The notes under the pieces are model-generated. The model searched no databases, was not told where the DNA came from, and saw only the letters and a list, made by a program, of their open reading frames with translations. The position numbers and the translations under genes were made by a program. From the NCBI GenBank assembly GCA_028715905.1, contig JAQUQV010000013.1:1-46462 (forward strand): 46,462 nt of DNA, written 5' to 3'. Shown in pieces: positions 25,032-34,994 of the stretch (its first letter is position 1; every line of letters begins with the position of its first letter). This DNA comes from Kiritimatiellia bacterium (GTDB taxonomy: Bacteria > Verrucomicrobiota > Kiritimatiellia > JAAZAB01).

Positions 25032-25946
25032 TTATTTCCGCAAGTTTTTCGATTTCCACTTCGGCGCGGCCGGCAAAAATTTTTCAAACTGCCTGATCAG
25101 CCTGTTTTCATAGTCGCCGCCGTACGTTCCGTCAAGAAATTTGCCGAATGACTCCTTGTAAAACCTTTTCCACGATTCCTCCTCACGGCCCGGATTGACC
25201 GGATAAAAACAAGCGTGATTTTCCGCTGCCGCGCGCCGGTCGCCGGGAGCGTCGCCGATCATGAGAATTTTGTCCCGGCCGTAGCGGTTCCCGGCGGCGA
25301 GGCGGATATGCTCCGCCTTCGTCCCCAGTTCCTGGCCGGCGATGACCCGCACGAAGTCCGTCAGATTATGCTCTTTCCATTCGCGCGCGAGCGCCGTGGC
25401 CGGGGTCTGCGAAACGCAGATAACGTCGGCGTTTTTTTTGATTTTTCGCAGGCTTTTAACGGCCCACCGGAATGGCCTGACGTTTTTAACGGTTGCGGCG
25501 ACAACGGCGTTGATTTTTCGGCTCCATTGCAGGACGGAACGCAGTTCCTCATCGCCGGAATTTTTAACCGCCCTGGCCAGTTCCGCGTTGCTCAAGGGCG
25601 CGCCGGAGGCGATGAAGTTTTTCAATGATTTGAGTTCCGGCAGTTTGACTTTTGCGGCCGCAACTTCCGGCCGGCGGCGGAGCAGGTCAAAGGTCAGGAG
25701 CAGATTCACAAAGCGGTTCCGGCCGCGGTAAATTGAGTAAAGATTGACAAACTCGGCGGTTTCGCGCAGATGCTTTTCAATTTCTTGCAGTTTCCAATGG
25801 CGGATAATTACGCGGTGAAAGCATTTTTTCTGCTTGAGCTCCATGGTCGGGAAAACACAGCCGTCCGAGTCAATCCCGACAAAAAAATCATGCTCCGGCT
25901 TGAAACGGGCCAAATCGTTTCTGGTGAATCCGGGAATCTGCTTCAT
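25032..25946 (-). CDS. HAD-superfamily hydrolase
   Basis: This 304-residue protein has a HAD phosphatase core. Motif I is VGIDSDGCVFPTM near residue 24 (nucleophile Asp with the DxDG form), motif II is probably VICVSQTPATAL near 180, and motif IV is KILMIGDAPGDRRAA near 225. A helical cap of roughly 130 residues lies between. The ATG at 25946 is preferred to an upstream TTG that overlaps the gnd stop. The substrate is unknown. Its position between gnd and nagA on one strand suggests a sugar-phosphate phosphatase. Confidence 0.8.
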   Translation of the reverse strand: MKQIPGFTRNDLARFKPEHDFFVGIDSDGCVFPTMELKQKKCFHRVIIRHWKLQEIEKHLRETAEFVNLYSIYRGRNRFVNLLLTFDLLRRRPEVAAAKVKLPELKSLKNFIASGAPLSNAELARAVKNSGDEELRSVLQWSRKINAVVAATVKNVRPFRWAVKSLRKIKKNADVICVSQTPATALAREWKEHNLTDFVRVIAGQELGTKAEHIRLAAGNRYGRDKILMIGDAPGDRRAAAENHACFYPVNPGREEESWKRFYKESFGKFLDGTYGGDYENRLIRQFEKFLPAAPKWKSKNLRK

Positions 25947-25978
25947 GAGGATTTCCGCGGTCCGGCCGCTTTTTTTTA

Positions 25979-27430
<1,452 letters not shown>

Positions 27431-27533
27431 GTTTTTGTTCTCCTCGTTGAATTGTTCAGGAAACCGTTCATCTTATGGAATCGGTTCGGCCGGTCAATAT
27501 AAAAATGCTCCCGCAAAACATGTTTCTCATTGC

Positions 27534-27560
27534 TTGACATTTCCGCCGGGATTTTACAAT
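27534..27560 (+). promoter_or_regulatory. candidate promoter of the DUF4838 gene
   Basis: TTGACA (27534-27539) and TACAAT (27555-27560) match consensus at six and five of six positions, but the spacer is only 15 bp. CAATAT with 17 bp spacing is the alternative -10. Either would give a leader of roughly 75 bases before the ATG at 27642. Confidence 0.45.
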
Positions 27561-27641
27561 ATGCCAGCCATGCAAATGCGCGTTTGCGCCGATTCCAGCG
27601 GATGCATGTCCTCGTCGGTTAAAAAGCGGTTTCTTATTCCT

Positions 27642-30600
27642 ATGAAAGCAAAAACTATGAAAGCAAAGATAAACCATTGGCTGATTCCGGCCGGCTCTAT
27701 GGCGCTGGCTTTTTTCCTGCTCGGAAGCTCCCGTCTGTCCGCACGGAACGTCTATCCGGATCCAAGTTTTGAAATCTGCGGCGAATCCGGCAATTCCAGA
27801 ACAGGCGCCAAGGCTGGACATTTGAAGATAGAGCGGAAACAACGGGCAAAAGATGACCCGGCCTTGATGAAATGCGTTGAGGTGGAACCTTTTGCGACTT
27901 ACCGGTTCAGCGCATGGGTCAAAGCAAAGGCCGGCGCCGGCAACGCATATGCGCTTTATTGCCATCAAACAGATTTCAGATGGGCAAACATGCACAAGGC
28001 GTCTCTCGCGGAGAGCCCGGATTGGACGCAGGTTGAAATAATTTTATCTCCATTTGACAAGAAGCTTTATGTAAGACCGTTGTTTTTTTCCGATGCGTCA
28101 AACTGGGAGGCATGGATTGATGACGTCAGGCTGGAAAAAATCAAAAACGTGGACGAAACCATTGCCGCGTTGACGGCAAAAAATAATTTATCCGCGGACG
28201 AACGGCGGCTGCTGGCCCGGTTTTGGGTTTCCAAAGGGGAATTCCAAAAAGCAATTGATTTGACAGACGGCGCCGGTGATCTCCTGAAAGCCGACGTTGC
28301 CTGTCTTATGGCACAGAGTGCGCCGACATATGAACAGCGCCGTTCCCATGCGCTTGAAATGGCGCGTCTCGGCGGTTTGGAGTATCAGGAAGGCACCAAG
28401 CGTTTCAAGGCGATTGTCGCGGATTGCAGCGTATCTGAAAAAGCGGAAATTTTCGGGGCGGTATTGCTGCTGGCCCCTGATGTGAAAGCCGTCTGGAATT
28501 TTTATGCGGAACTTTTACAGTCGTGCGCCGCTTCAATGGATCCGGTAATGTGCGGCGAATGGATGGCGGCGCTCAATTCGGCGGACGCCTTTCTTGAGCA
28601 GATGCGCTCCGGCCGGGGGCGGTCAAAAGTCTGTCTTGATGAAGCGGAAAAATTGCGGGCAACTCTTGAAACCGCGCGCATTGACCTGGAAAAACGCAGG
28701 AAAGCGCTGGGGCATTGCGAAATTTTGCTTGGAGGAAAAGCATTGCACGCGCGGTCGCATGCCATCGTCGTTCCCGATGTTCCATCCAAACCTGAACAGT
28801 TTGCCGCCAAAGAACTGCAATATCATTTTGAGCTGCTGACAGGCCGGGCGCTTCCAATCCTCAAGGACGCGGAAACCGCCGGCGATAAACGGAGTTTTTT
28901 TGTCATAGGGAAAAGCCGCCTGCTGACAGATTGCAAAATCAATGTTGACTGGGAAAAGCTCGGCAAAGACGGAATATTGATCAAGGCGTCCGGTCCGCAT
29001 TTGTTTTTGTGCGGCGGACAGCGCGGGGTATTGTATGCCTGTTACTCCCTGCTTGAAGACTTTCTGGGATTGCGCTGGTTCTCTCCGGACTGCAGAATCT
29101 ATCCCAGGGAGGGCGTCTTTGACCTGGCTTCCGTTGAGAAGCTTTACACGCCGATCCTTGAATTTCGCGATCATGATTCCTTTGTTTTGAAAGCCGATCC
29201 TAATTTTCCGGTGCGCAACAAGCTGAACGGGCATCGTGCCGCCAAGCCCGATGAGAAGCGCGGCGGCAATGTGTCGTACGCCAAGCGGTCTGCTCATACT
29301 TTCAATGATCTGGTGCCAGTCCAGGAATATTTCGTTGAACACCCGGAATATTTTTCGGAAGTCGCCGGCAAACGATATTCCGGACGCTATCGGGGGGATT
29401 CCGTTGTCCACGCACAGCTTTGCCTTTCAAATCCTGCGGTTGAAGATCTGGTCGTGGAAGGCATCAAGCGCTGGCTCATGGAATATCCCGGCGCATCCAT
29501 CGTTTCCGTAACTCAAAATGACGGCAATGGGGCCTGTGAGTGCGCTAAATGCAAAGCTGTTGATGAAGCGGAAGAAAGCCATTCCGGTTCGTTGCTGCGG
29601 TTTGTAAACCGGGTTGCCGCGCGGGTGGAACCGGAGTTTCCAAACGCAGCCATAGATACTTTTGCATATGGCTATTCCCGGAAGCCGCCCAAACTGACAA
29701 AGCCTCGTTCTAATGTGATCGTGCGGCTCTGCAATATTGAGTGTTCGTTCTCTACGCCGTTGGAGGCGGGCATAACCGCAGAGAACCGGAAGTTTTGTGA
29801 AGATTTGCGGAACTGGGGAAAAATCGCTTCCCGGCTCTATGTCTGGACTTATGTTACTAATTTCAGGCATTATCTTCTTCCGCATCCCAACCTCAGGTCC
29901 CTGAAGCCGGATATTCAGTTTTTTATCAAAAACGGAGTCAGAGGCTTTTTCGCCGCGGGAAATAATAATTCGGCAGGCGGCGAGTTCCAGGAATTGAGAA
30001 CATGGTTGATTGCAAAGCTCCTCTGGGATCCGGATGCGGATTTTGAGAAACTGTTGACTGATTTTTTGAACGGCTACTATGGCCCCGCCGCGCCTTTCGT
30101 GCGCGAATACATTGATTTGATACACGATTCGGCGGAAGAAACAAAAGCGGAAATGACCTGCTATACGAAGGCCGATGCGGCTTTTCTTACACCGGAAGTC
30201 CTCTCCCGCGCCAGCGCGATTTTTGACCGTGCGGAGGAATTTGTTCAGGGAGATGCCGTTTTCCTTCAGCGAGTCCAGACGGCCCGGCTCCCTGTTATCT
30301 TTACGATCCTTGAACAAGAGCTTCCCCTCTACCGCTTGGAGGGGAAAACGCTGATTCCACAAGCTTCCAGCCAGGAAGTCCTCCTGGATAAATTTGAAAG
30401 GATTATGAAGGCGGCAAAAGTTACACGCCTTCTTGAACAATACAGAGATCCCGCCCTTTGGGTCGCCGCAAAACGCAGCGACGGCGTCAAGGTTGCGGTA
30501 AAGCAGATAAAAAACAAGCAGTTGGAAGTCAACGTGCTGCCTGGGTTAGGCGGACGAATTTGGTGTTTGAAAGATTTGGCATCGGGCAGGGAAATATTCC

Positions 30601-31256
30601 GGACAGTGGTTGCTCCAGGCGGGTTCCAGATCAATGAGGGGGGCTATGAGGAATACAGCACCAAGGGATATCGTTCTTCTGGCTGGCACGAGTCTTATCA
30701 GGTTAAGGAATCTACGGCGCAACGGCTGACGCTCGCCGCCAAGCTGCCCAATGATTTCACGTTGAGCCGCAGTTTTGAACTTCTTCCGGACGGGCGTTGT
30801 CTGGAAATTACCTCTACCTTGACCAACATCGGCAAGCAAATACGTAAGGCATGCTTCCGAATTCATCCCGAATTTGCGTTTGATAATCCGCAGGAAGTCA
30901 TTCTGGCATTCAAGCGGAAGGATGGTAATTGGGAGCGGAAAACAATGGCGGATTTGCCTAAAAATATAGGATCCCCGGAAATTGCGGAACTTGTGCTGAC
31001 AGGCGAGGAACGGCCGTATGGAGAATGGGGCTTTGTGGATAAAAAGGCTGAAATTGGCGTGATCAACCGCTTCCGCGCGGCGGAGGTGGGCCGGTGTTAC
31101 ATCTACTGCTCGTCGGCGGATAAACTGTTTACATGGGAGCTGTGGTCTGTTGAAAAAGAATTGCGGCCGGGGGAAAGCATCGCAATTCACCAAAGTTATG
31201 AGATCATCAATGCGTTGCCGGAAACGGCGACGGCAAACGCAGAAGCAAAACCTTAA
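27642..31256 (+). CDS. large secreted DUF4838 glycan-active-type protein
   Basis: The 1204-residue protein starts at 27642 (or five codons later) with a signal peptide (INHWLIPAGSMALAFFLLG, cleavage near SARN). A carbohydrate-binding beta-sandwich like CBM4/9 covers about residues 40-165 (YPDPSFEICGE, FRFSAWVKA-like YRFSAWVKAKAG). A helical region follows to about 360. Then comes an alpha-glucuronidase/GH20-like N-terminal fold (PSKPEQFAAKELQYHFELLTG), and the DUF4838 barrel at about 460-870 (RGVLYACYSLLEDFLGLRWF, VTQNDGNGACECAKC, FFAAGNNNSAGGEFQEL). The C-terminus resembles a mutarotase-like beta domain (LPGLGGRIWCL). No Shine-Dalgarno is seen. It is probably a polysaccharide-degrading enzyme, but activity is unproven. 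Composition is less GC-rich than its neighbours. Confidence 0.85.
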   Translation: MKAKTMKAKINHWLIPAGSMALAFFLLGSSRLSARNVYPDPSFEICGESGNSRTGAKAGHLKIERKQRAKDDPALMKCVEVEPFATYRFSAWVKAKAGAGNAYALYCHQTDFRWANMHKASLAESPDWTQVEIILSPFDKKLYVRPLFFSDASNWEAWIDDVRLEKIKNVDETIAALTAKNNLSADERRLLARFWVSKGEFQKAIDLTDGAGDLLKADVACLMAQSAPTYEQRRSHALEMARLGGLEYQEGTKRFKAIVADCSVSEKAEIFGAVLLLAPDVKAVWNFYAELLQSCAASMDPVMCGEWMAALNSADAFLEQMRSGRGRSKVCLDEAEKLRATLETARIDLEKRRKALGHCEILLGGKALHARSHAIVVPDVPSKPEQFAAKELQYHFELLTGRALPILKDAETAGDKRSFFVIGKSRLLTDCKINVDWEKLGKDGILIKASGPHLFLCGGQRGVLYACYSLLEDFLGLRWFSPDCRIYPREGVFDLASVEKLYTPILEFRDHDSFVLKADPNFPVRNKLNGHRAAKPDEKRGGNVSYAKRSAHTFNDLVPVQEYFVEHPEYFSEVAGKRYSGRYRGDSVVHAQLCLSNPAVEDLVVEGIKRWLMEYPGASIVSVTQNDGNGACECAKCKAVDEAEESHSGSLLRFVNRVAARVEPEFPNAAIDTFAYGYSRKPPKLTKPRSNVIVRLCNIECSFSTPLEAGITAENRKFCEDLRNWGKIASRLYVWTYVTNFRHYLLPHPNLRSLKPDIQFFIKNGVRGFFAAGNNNSAGGEFQELRTWLIAKLLWDPDADFEKLLTDFLNGYYGPAAPFVREYIDLIHDSAEETKAEMTCYTKADAAFLTPEVLSRASAIFDRAEEFVQGDAVFLQRVQTARLPVIFTILEQELPLYRLEGKTLIPQASSQEVLLDKFERIMKAAKVTRLLEQYRDPALWVAAKRSDGVKVAVKQIKNKQLEVNVLPGLGGRIWCLKDLASGREIFRTVVAPGGFQINEGGYEEYSTKGYRSSGWHESYQVKESTAQRLTLAAKLPNDFTLSRSFELLPDGRCLEITSTLTNIGKQIRKACFRIHPEFAFDNPQEVILAFKRKDGNWERKTMADLPKNIGSPEIAELVLTGEERPYGEWGFVDKKAEIGVINRFRAAEVGRCYIYCSSADKLFTWELWSVEKELRPGESIAIHQSYEIINALPETATANAEAKP

Positions 31257-31281
31257 ACCAAGGTATTGCCGAGAAATCCGT

Positions 31282-31516
31282 TCAATTTTTTGACGCCCCC
31301 TCTTGAATCGCCGGACGACATCCGGCCGCTTTCTCCTGTAATTCCGAAAGGCGGCGTCCGGCAAACGCGCGGTCCGTTGTTTTCAGGGAACGCTTTATTT
31401 GCTTGCCAGCGCGTTTCAGGATGGCATAGTATATTTTTGATTTTGCGGAACGATAAAGACAATGGCCGACTCTTTCCAAAGTCTGATTGGCGGCATTTTT
31501 TTTTGATTGTTTTCAT
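31282..31516 (-). pseudogene. broken tyrosine recombinase N-terminus
   Basis: The minus-strand frame from 31479 reads LYRSAKSKIYYAILKRAG and GKQIKRSLKTTD, which is the arm-binding N-terminal domain of phage-type integrases. It ends at TGA 31284-31282 after about 65 residues, with the SAM-like and catalytic domains gone. A possible original start is the ATG at 31516, whose frame (MKTIKK) joins the integrase frame only after a one-base shift in a run of nine A. The fragment lies between the DUF4838 gene and tRNA-Arg. It indicates past insertion of a mobile element and decay. Confidence 0.7.
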
Positions 31517-31611
31517 GCAATTTGCCGCCGGGTGGCCGCCTCATGTTGCAAGTCTAAAATGAAAGAAATTTCGCGTTTAATTCGTTGAAAATGAGCTGTC
31601 TGTAATGCAAT

Positions 31612-31688
31612 ACCCCCGTAGCTCAGCTGGACAGAGCATCGGATTTCTAATCCGGTGGTCGCAGGTTCAAGTCCTGCCGGGGGTGCCA
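31612..31688 (+). tRNA. tRNA-Arg (TCT)
   Basis: The acceptor stem ACCCCCG/CGGGGGT is perfect over seven pairs, the D stem is GCTC/GAGC, the anticodon stem TCGGA/TCCGG, the T stem GCAGG/CCTGC with loop TTCAAGT, and CCA is encoded. The loop TTTCTAA gives anticodon TCT for AGA codons. Integrase remnants lie on both sides, and tRNA-Arg genes are common attachment sites. No second copy of the 3' end was found in the window. Confidence 0.96.
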
Positions 31689-31976
31689 CTCAATTCTATA
31701 TCCGCCAGCATTGATTAAACTCTGTATTTACGGCATCAGAATGCTGGGATTATTTTCCGGAAGTAGAGAATAGCAGAGGACAACAGAGGACAAGAAAGGA
31801 CATCATTCCGCCCTGATTCCGCCCTGGATTTTAACGGCGAAATATTTGCGAGCATCGGATTTTGAACACAATTCCCTGTAATGATTCCACAGGACGGCCG
31901 CGGCGCCGGAGTGTCCAAGTTACTGTGGTTAGGAGTTTCATTTAAGGCGGTGGCAGGCGGTCAAAGTAGTGACAGT
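31689..31976. other. gene-free stretch with tandem 11-mer
   Basis: No supported gene lies in these 288 bases between tRNA-Arg and the toxin gene. There is a purine-rich run (GCAGAGGACAACAGAGGACA from 31771) and a perfect tandem duplication of ATTCCGCCCTG at 31805-31815 and 31816-31826. I read it as debris of the integrated element. Confidence 0.5.
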
Positions 31977-32234
31977 TTAACTGTACACTTCCCGGCGGTG
32001 GCCAATGCGAATGACAATCACAACCAAGCGGTCGTCTTGAATTGTGTAGATAATGCGGTAGTCTCCGACACGGATTCGCCAGTAATCCCGATAGCCTTTC
32101 AGCTTTTTAACTCCATGCGGGCGGGGATCATCAACCAAGGCGTGTAATGCGGAAATAATGCGGGTATAAATATCACCATGCAGAGCATCGAGGAATTTCT
32201 GGGGGCTTCGATCAAGCCGGACAGTGTATCTCAC
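31977..32234 (-). CDS. RelE/ParE family toxin
   Basis: The 85-residue protein has the RelE fold: an N-terminal DRSPQKFLDAL helix, the central block VDDPRPHGVKKLKGYRDYWRIRVGDYRIIYTI and the C-terminal RIGHRREVY. The conserved basic and aromatic residues of mRNA interferases (Lys-Lys-Leu-Lys, RIRVGDYR, the terminal Arg-Glu-Val-Tyr) are present, so it is probably active as a ribosome-dependent mRNase. Its start overlaps the antitoxin stop by four bases. The pair sits in the decayed island beside tRNA-Arg and is the only intact gene set there. Confidence 0.92.
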   Translation of the reverse strand: MRYTVRLDRSPQKFLDALHGDIYTRIISALHALVDDPRPHGVKKLKGYRDYWRIRVGDYRIIYTIQDDRLVVIVIRIGHRREVYS

Positions 32235-32488
32235 GCCTTGCCTTCGCGCTGGCGTTCGTATTCTTCCAACGTAATCGCGCCGGACTGATCGCGTTCATAC
32301 GCAGCCATTGCCTTATCTGCATGACGGATGTCTTCAAGGTCTTCAAGCGCGTCCAGCACGGCGGGCGACAACATAACGGCCACAGCCCGGCGGCCACGCT
32401 TGAGAACAACGGCTTCATGCTGGACAGTAACGCGGCGAAGCGTTCCGGCGAAGTCTTTTGCAGCTTGTGTAACGGATACTGTTGTCAT
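32231..32488 (-). CDS. Phd/YefM family antitoxin
   Basis: The 85-residue protein begins MTTVSVTQAAKDFAGTLRRV and continues EAVVLKRGRRAVAVMLSP, the Phd/YefM N-terminal dimerisation and DNA-binding fold. The acidic C-terminal half (LEDIRHADKAMAAYERDQSG, LEEYERQREG) is the toxin-binding region. It precedes and overlaps the RelE-like toxin gene in the usual antitoxin-first order. Phd proteins bind palindromes upstream of their own gene, and one is present 18 bases before the ATG. Confidence 0.92.
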   Translation of the reverse strand: MTTVSVTQAAKDFAGTLRRVTVQHEAVVLKRGRRAVAVMLSPAVLDALEDLEDIRHADKAMAAYERDQSGAITLEEYERQREGKA

Positions 32489-32505
32489 GGCTTTACTATC
32501 CTACA

Positions 32506-32523
32506 TTGACCGTAATTGGTCAA
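32506..32523. promoter_or_regulatory. palindromic operator upstream of the toxin-antitoxin pair
   Basis: TTGACC-6 nt-GGTCAA is a perfect 6-bp inverted repeat whose centre (AATTAC) is nearly symmetric too. On the minus strand its first arm is a -35 hexamer TTGACC; 17 bp later GATAGT (32500-32495) could be the -10. Binding by the antitoxin complex would then cover the promoter, the normal autoregulation of such modules. Confidence 0.5.
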
Positions 32524-32621
32524 GTCAATATTCGCAACAATTCTTTTTTCACCTTGCCCCATGTCTTGGCGTTCAGCTTTTCGGCCAAGGCCCGGACTTT
32601 ATCGGCTTCAATCATTCGCAT
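32520..32621 (-). CDS. 33-residue frame before the antitoxin, uncertain
   Basis: A short frame starts MRMIEADKVRALAEKLNAKTW and ends KVKKELLRILT at a TGA inside the palindromic operator. It has helical, charged, protein-like composition and is open further upstream (TALPAAT). It may be the tail of a deleted gene rather than a free peptide. I do not recognise it. Confidence 0.3.
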   Translation of the reverse strand: MRMIEADKVRALAEKLNAKTWGKVKKELLRILT

Positions 32622-32890
32622 TGTTGCCGCCGGCAGTGCAGTCCGGGTTTTAGGAATTGACTCTCCCATGACAGAAGGGATTTATCTTTGACAACTCGCA
32701 ATTGCGATTCAACGATTGCATGCGCGGTTGCCAGATCGGCGGCCATGAACGGGCGCATGATTTTTTCTTTTTTGCTCTGCTTCCTCGCGGTCGGGGTATC
32801 CAAACTTTGCTTGACGACGCGGCCCTCGATAGTATACTGCAACCAAAAAACATTCCCGCGTTTATAAATGCAGCCGGTTCGATGTTTCAT
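32612..32890 (-). pseudogene. truncated integrase-like gene
   Basis: The 92-residue frame begins with an arm-type DNA-binding domain typical of tyrosine recombinases: TGCIYKRGNVFWLQYTIEGR, VVKQSLDTPTARKQSKK and EKIMRPFMAADLATAHAI. The product stops where the SAM-like core-binding domain should begin, and no catalytic Arg-His-Arg-Tyr part exists downstream. The last 25 residues (SQFLKPGLHCRRQQC) no longer look like the family, so a deletion or frameshift lies near 32690. It differs in sequence from the integrase remnant at 31282, so at least two elements have decayed here. Confidence 0.65.
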
Positions 32891-32995
32891 TTATGTATGT
32901 AACGAGCCGCCTTCGTTCGTCGTCGGCGCCATTGCGGGAATTTTGAACGGTGGTTTTACCGTCTTTGACGCATGAAATTTATCCGGGGAGGGCTT

Positions 32996-34978
32996 ATGAA
33001 AAACAAATTATGTTTATTGCTTTTTGTTTTTGCCGCGGGTTGTCTGGCGGCCGCGAACGGCGCCGAGCCGCCGGAGGTGGCAAACGAGGCCGTGCTTTCA
33101 AAACAACTGGCCGAATCGTTGTCTCAAGCCATTGAACTGCAAGCAAAAATTGAGCAGGTCCGCGCCGCATTATCCGAAATCAACGATACGCTTGAACATG
33201 AGAAAAAAACAGCGGCAATCCTAAAGACGGAAAGAAAGCGCAGGGCGGAAGCATTAAAGCGCGCTGAAAAAGCGCGGGTTGCGGCCGGACAAGCCGAAAA
33301 AGAGCGTTTAGTGTTGGCCAGCCGTTTGGCGGAGCTTGAGCAGAACCTTTCCGGCTTTCGGCAAAATGCTCCGACGGGCAGGCTACAAAGCGAAATCACG
33401 AAAGAAAGACAGGCGTTGGCAGAGATTGAGGACAAAATCAAGAAATATGAAAAAGAGCAGCGCGCAGCCGGGAACGCCGTTGTTGAATTGAAAAAACAAT
33501 TAAACACGCTCCGGAAAAATTCGCGCCTGACCTCGCAAAATGAAAACGAAAAAAAACGCCTGCAGTCCCGTCTTGAAAGCCTGCGCCGCCAGCGGGCCGG
33601 GGCGGACGCCCAAATGAATGCGATGGAAGGAAAACTTAAGGAAAGCGAACAGTCCGCCGCGGAATTGAGGAATATGATCGCCGTGGCCGAGAATCAGTCG
33701 GAAAAGGACAGGGAAACGGCTGAATCCATTGCCGCATTGGAGCAGGAGCTTGCGAAAGAAACCGCGCGGGCGCAGGAAGCCGCGGAGCGGCTTGAACAGC
33801 AGAACGGCAAACTCGCGGCGGTTGAGGATGAAAAAGGCCGGCTTGGCAAGAATCTGATTCTTGCCAGGGAAAAGCTGGGACGGGATGAGAAGAATATAAA
33901 TCAACTGTCCGCCGTCAAGCTTCAGCTTGCCGAGCAGGGGAAAAAACGCGCTGATGCTGAGTCTGAATTGCAGCAACTGGAGCAAAAAGCAGGCGTTCTG
34001 GAGAAGGAAAACGAGAAGCTGGAACGGCAGTTGATTGAAGTCGGAAAACTGATCCTGCGGAATGAAGAGGAACTGCAAAAGAGCGCGCGCGTGGCTGAAG
34101 AATTAAGCAAGGAAACGGAACTTGCTCAGGAGGCAGCCGGGCGTTTCCGGGAAAGGGAAGAAATTCTGAAACAGCTTGCCGCGGAAAAGCTCGCGCTTCA
34201 GGCTGAGCTGGGGAAAGCCGAACAGAAACTGGCGCAAGGCAAAAACGAGATGAGAGAGTCCGAAGAAAAACGCCGCGCGCTGATTGCGGCAAAAGAAGCA
34301 AATGCTGTTTTTAGGAAGAAAGAGCGCGAACTGGCCGGACTTGAAAAGGAAAGCAGAGCCCGGATAAACGAGCTGGAGGATAAAACGCGCGCCATTGCCA
34401 TGAGAAGCGCATCATTGTCTTTGCCGGCGGAACAACCCGCGGCCGTTGACCGGGCCGGAATGGTATCCCCGACTGATGCCTTTTCCAGTCCGGAAAAAGC
34501 GCCGGATGAAACCGGCCGCTCATCCAACGATATTTTGGCGGCGGAGCAGGCTGTTTTAAGCAGGGCGCGCATGGATGGTTCGGAGGTTTTCGGCCAGGAT
34601 GATGGAACCGTCCGGCGCCAGGATGAACAAACCGGCAGCCGCACCAGGCGGAAACAGCTTGAGAAGGCGGAAAAGCATTATGCCCTTGGAATACAAAAAT
34701 GGGACGACGACAATCTGGATGGCGCCATTGTTGAATTCAAGCAGGCCATTCGTCTCAATCCCGACGCCGCCGGCGCGTATTACAACATAAGCCTTGCGTA
34801 TCTGCGCCAGGGACAGAAAAAGGCGGCATGTGAGTACGCCTATCAGGCCGGCGATTGTTATATCAGGAATAAGAATCCTGTTCAGGCCACAAGAATGACG
34901 GTGCTCCTGACAAAAATTGACCCAAATTCCCCATTCCTTCCCAAGCTAAGGAACAAAATTGCCGCGTTTGCCAGATAA
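32996..34978 (+). CDS. coiled-coil and TPR envelope protein
   Basis: The 660-residue protein starts at 32996, six bases after GGGGAGGG, which is better placed than for the in-frame ATG at 32972. It has a signal sequence (LCLLLFVFAAGC) with a possible lipobox AAGC at Cys18, or a signal peptidase I site after NGA. Residues about 35-480 are almost continuous heptad coiled coil rich in Glu, Lys and Ala. A Ser/Pro-rich linker follows. The last 110 residues hold TPR-like repeats (HYALGIQKWDDDNLDGAIVEFKQAIRLNPD, AYYNISLAYLRQGQKKAACEYA). It may be a periplasmic scaffold. I do not recognise an orthologue with known function. Confidence 0.85.
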   Translation: MKNKLCLLLFVFAAGCLAAANGAEPPEVANEAVLSKQLAESLSQAIELQAKIEQVRAALSEINDTLEHEKKTAAILKTERKRRAEALKRAEKARVAAGQAEKERLVLASRLAELEQNLSGFRQNAPTGRLQSEITKERQALAEIEDKIKKYEKEQRAAGNAVVELKKQLNTLRKNSRLTSQNENEKKRLQSRLESLRRQRAGADAQMNAMEGKLKESEQSAAELRNMIAVAENQSEKDRETAESIAALEQELAKETARAQEAAERLEQQNGKLAAVEDEKGRLGKNLILAREKLGRDEKNINQLSAVKLQLAEQGKKRADAESELQQLEQKAGVLEKENEKLERQLIEVGKLILRNEEELQKSARVAEELSKETELAQEAAGRFREREEILKQLAAEKLALQAELGKAEQKLAQGKNEMRESEEKRRALIAAKEANAVFRKKERELAGLEKESRARINELEDKTRAIAMRSASLSLPAEQPAAVDRAGMVSPTDAFSSPEKAPDETGRSSNDILAAEQAVLSRARMDGSEVFGQDDGTVRRQDEQTGSRTRRKQLEKAEKHYALGIQKWDDDNLDGAIVEFKQAIRLNPDAAGAYYNISLAYLRQGQKKAACEYAYQAGDCYIRNKNPVQATRMTVLLTKIDPNSPFLPKLRNKIAAFAR

Positions 34979-34994
34979 GGATAAATCGCGGCAA

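Noticed and set aside
24156-25151. 331-codon open frame on the plus strand
   Set aside because: It is antisense to nagA and the HAD gene, and has the same Gly/Arg/Val-rich composition as other shadows.
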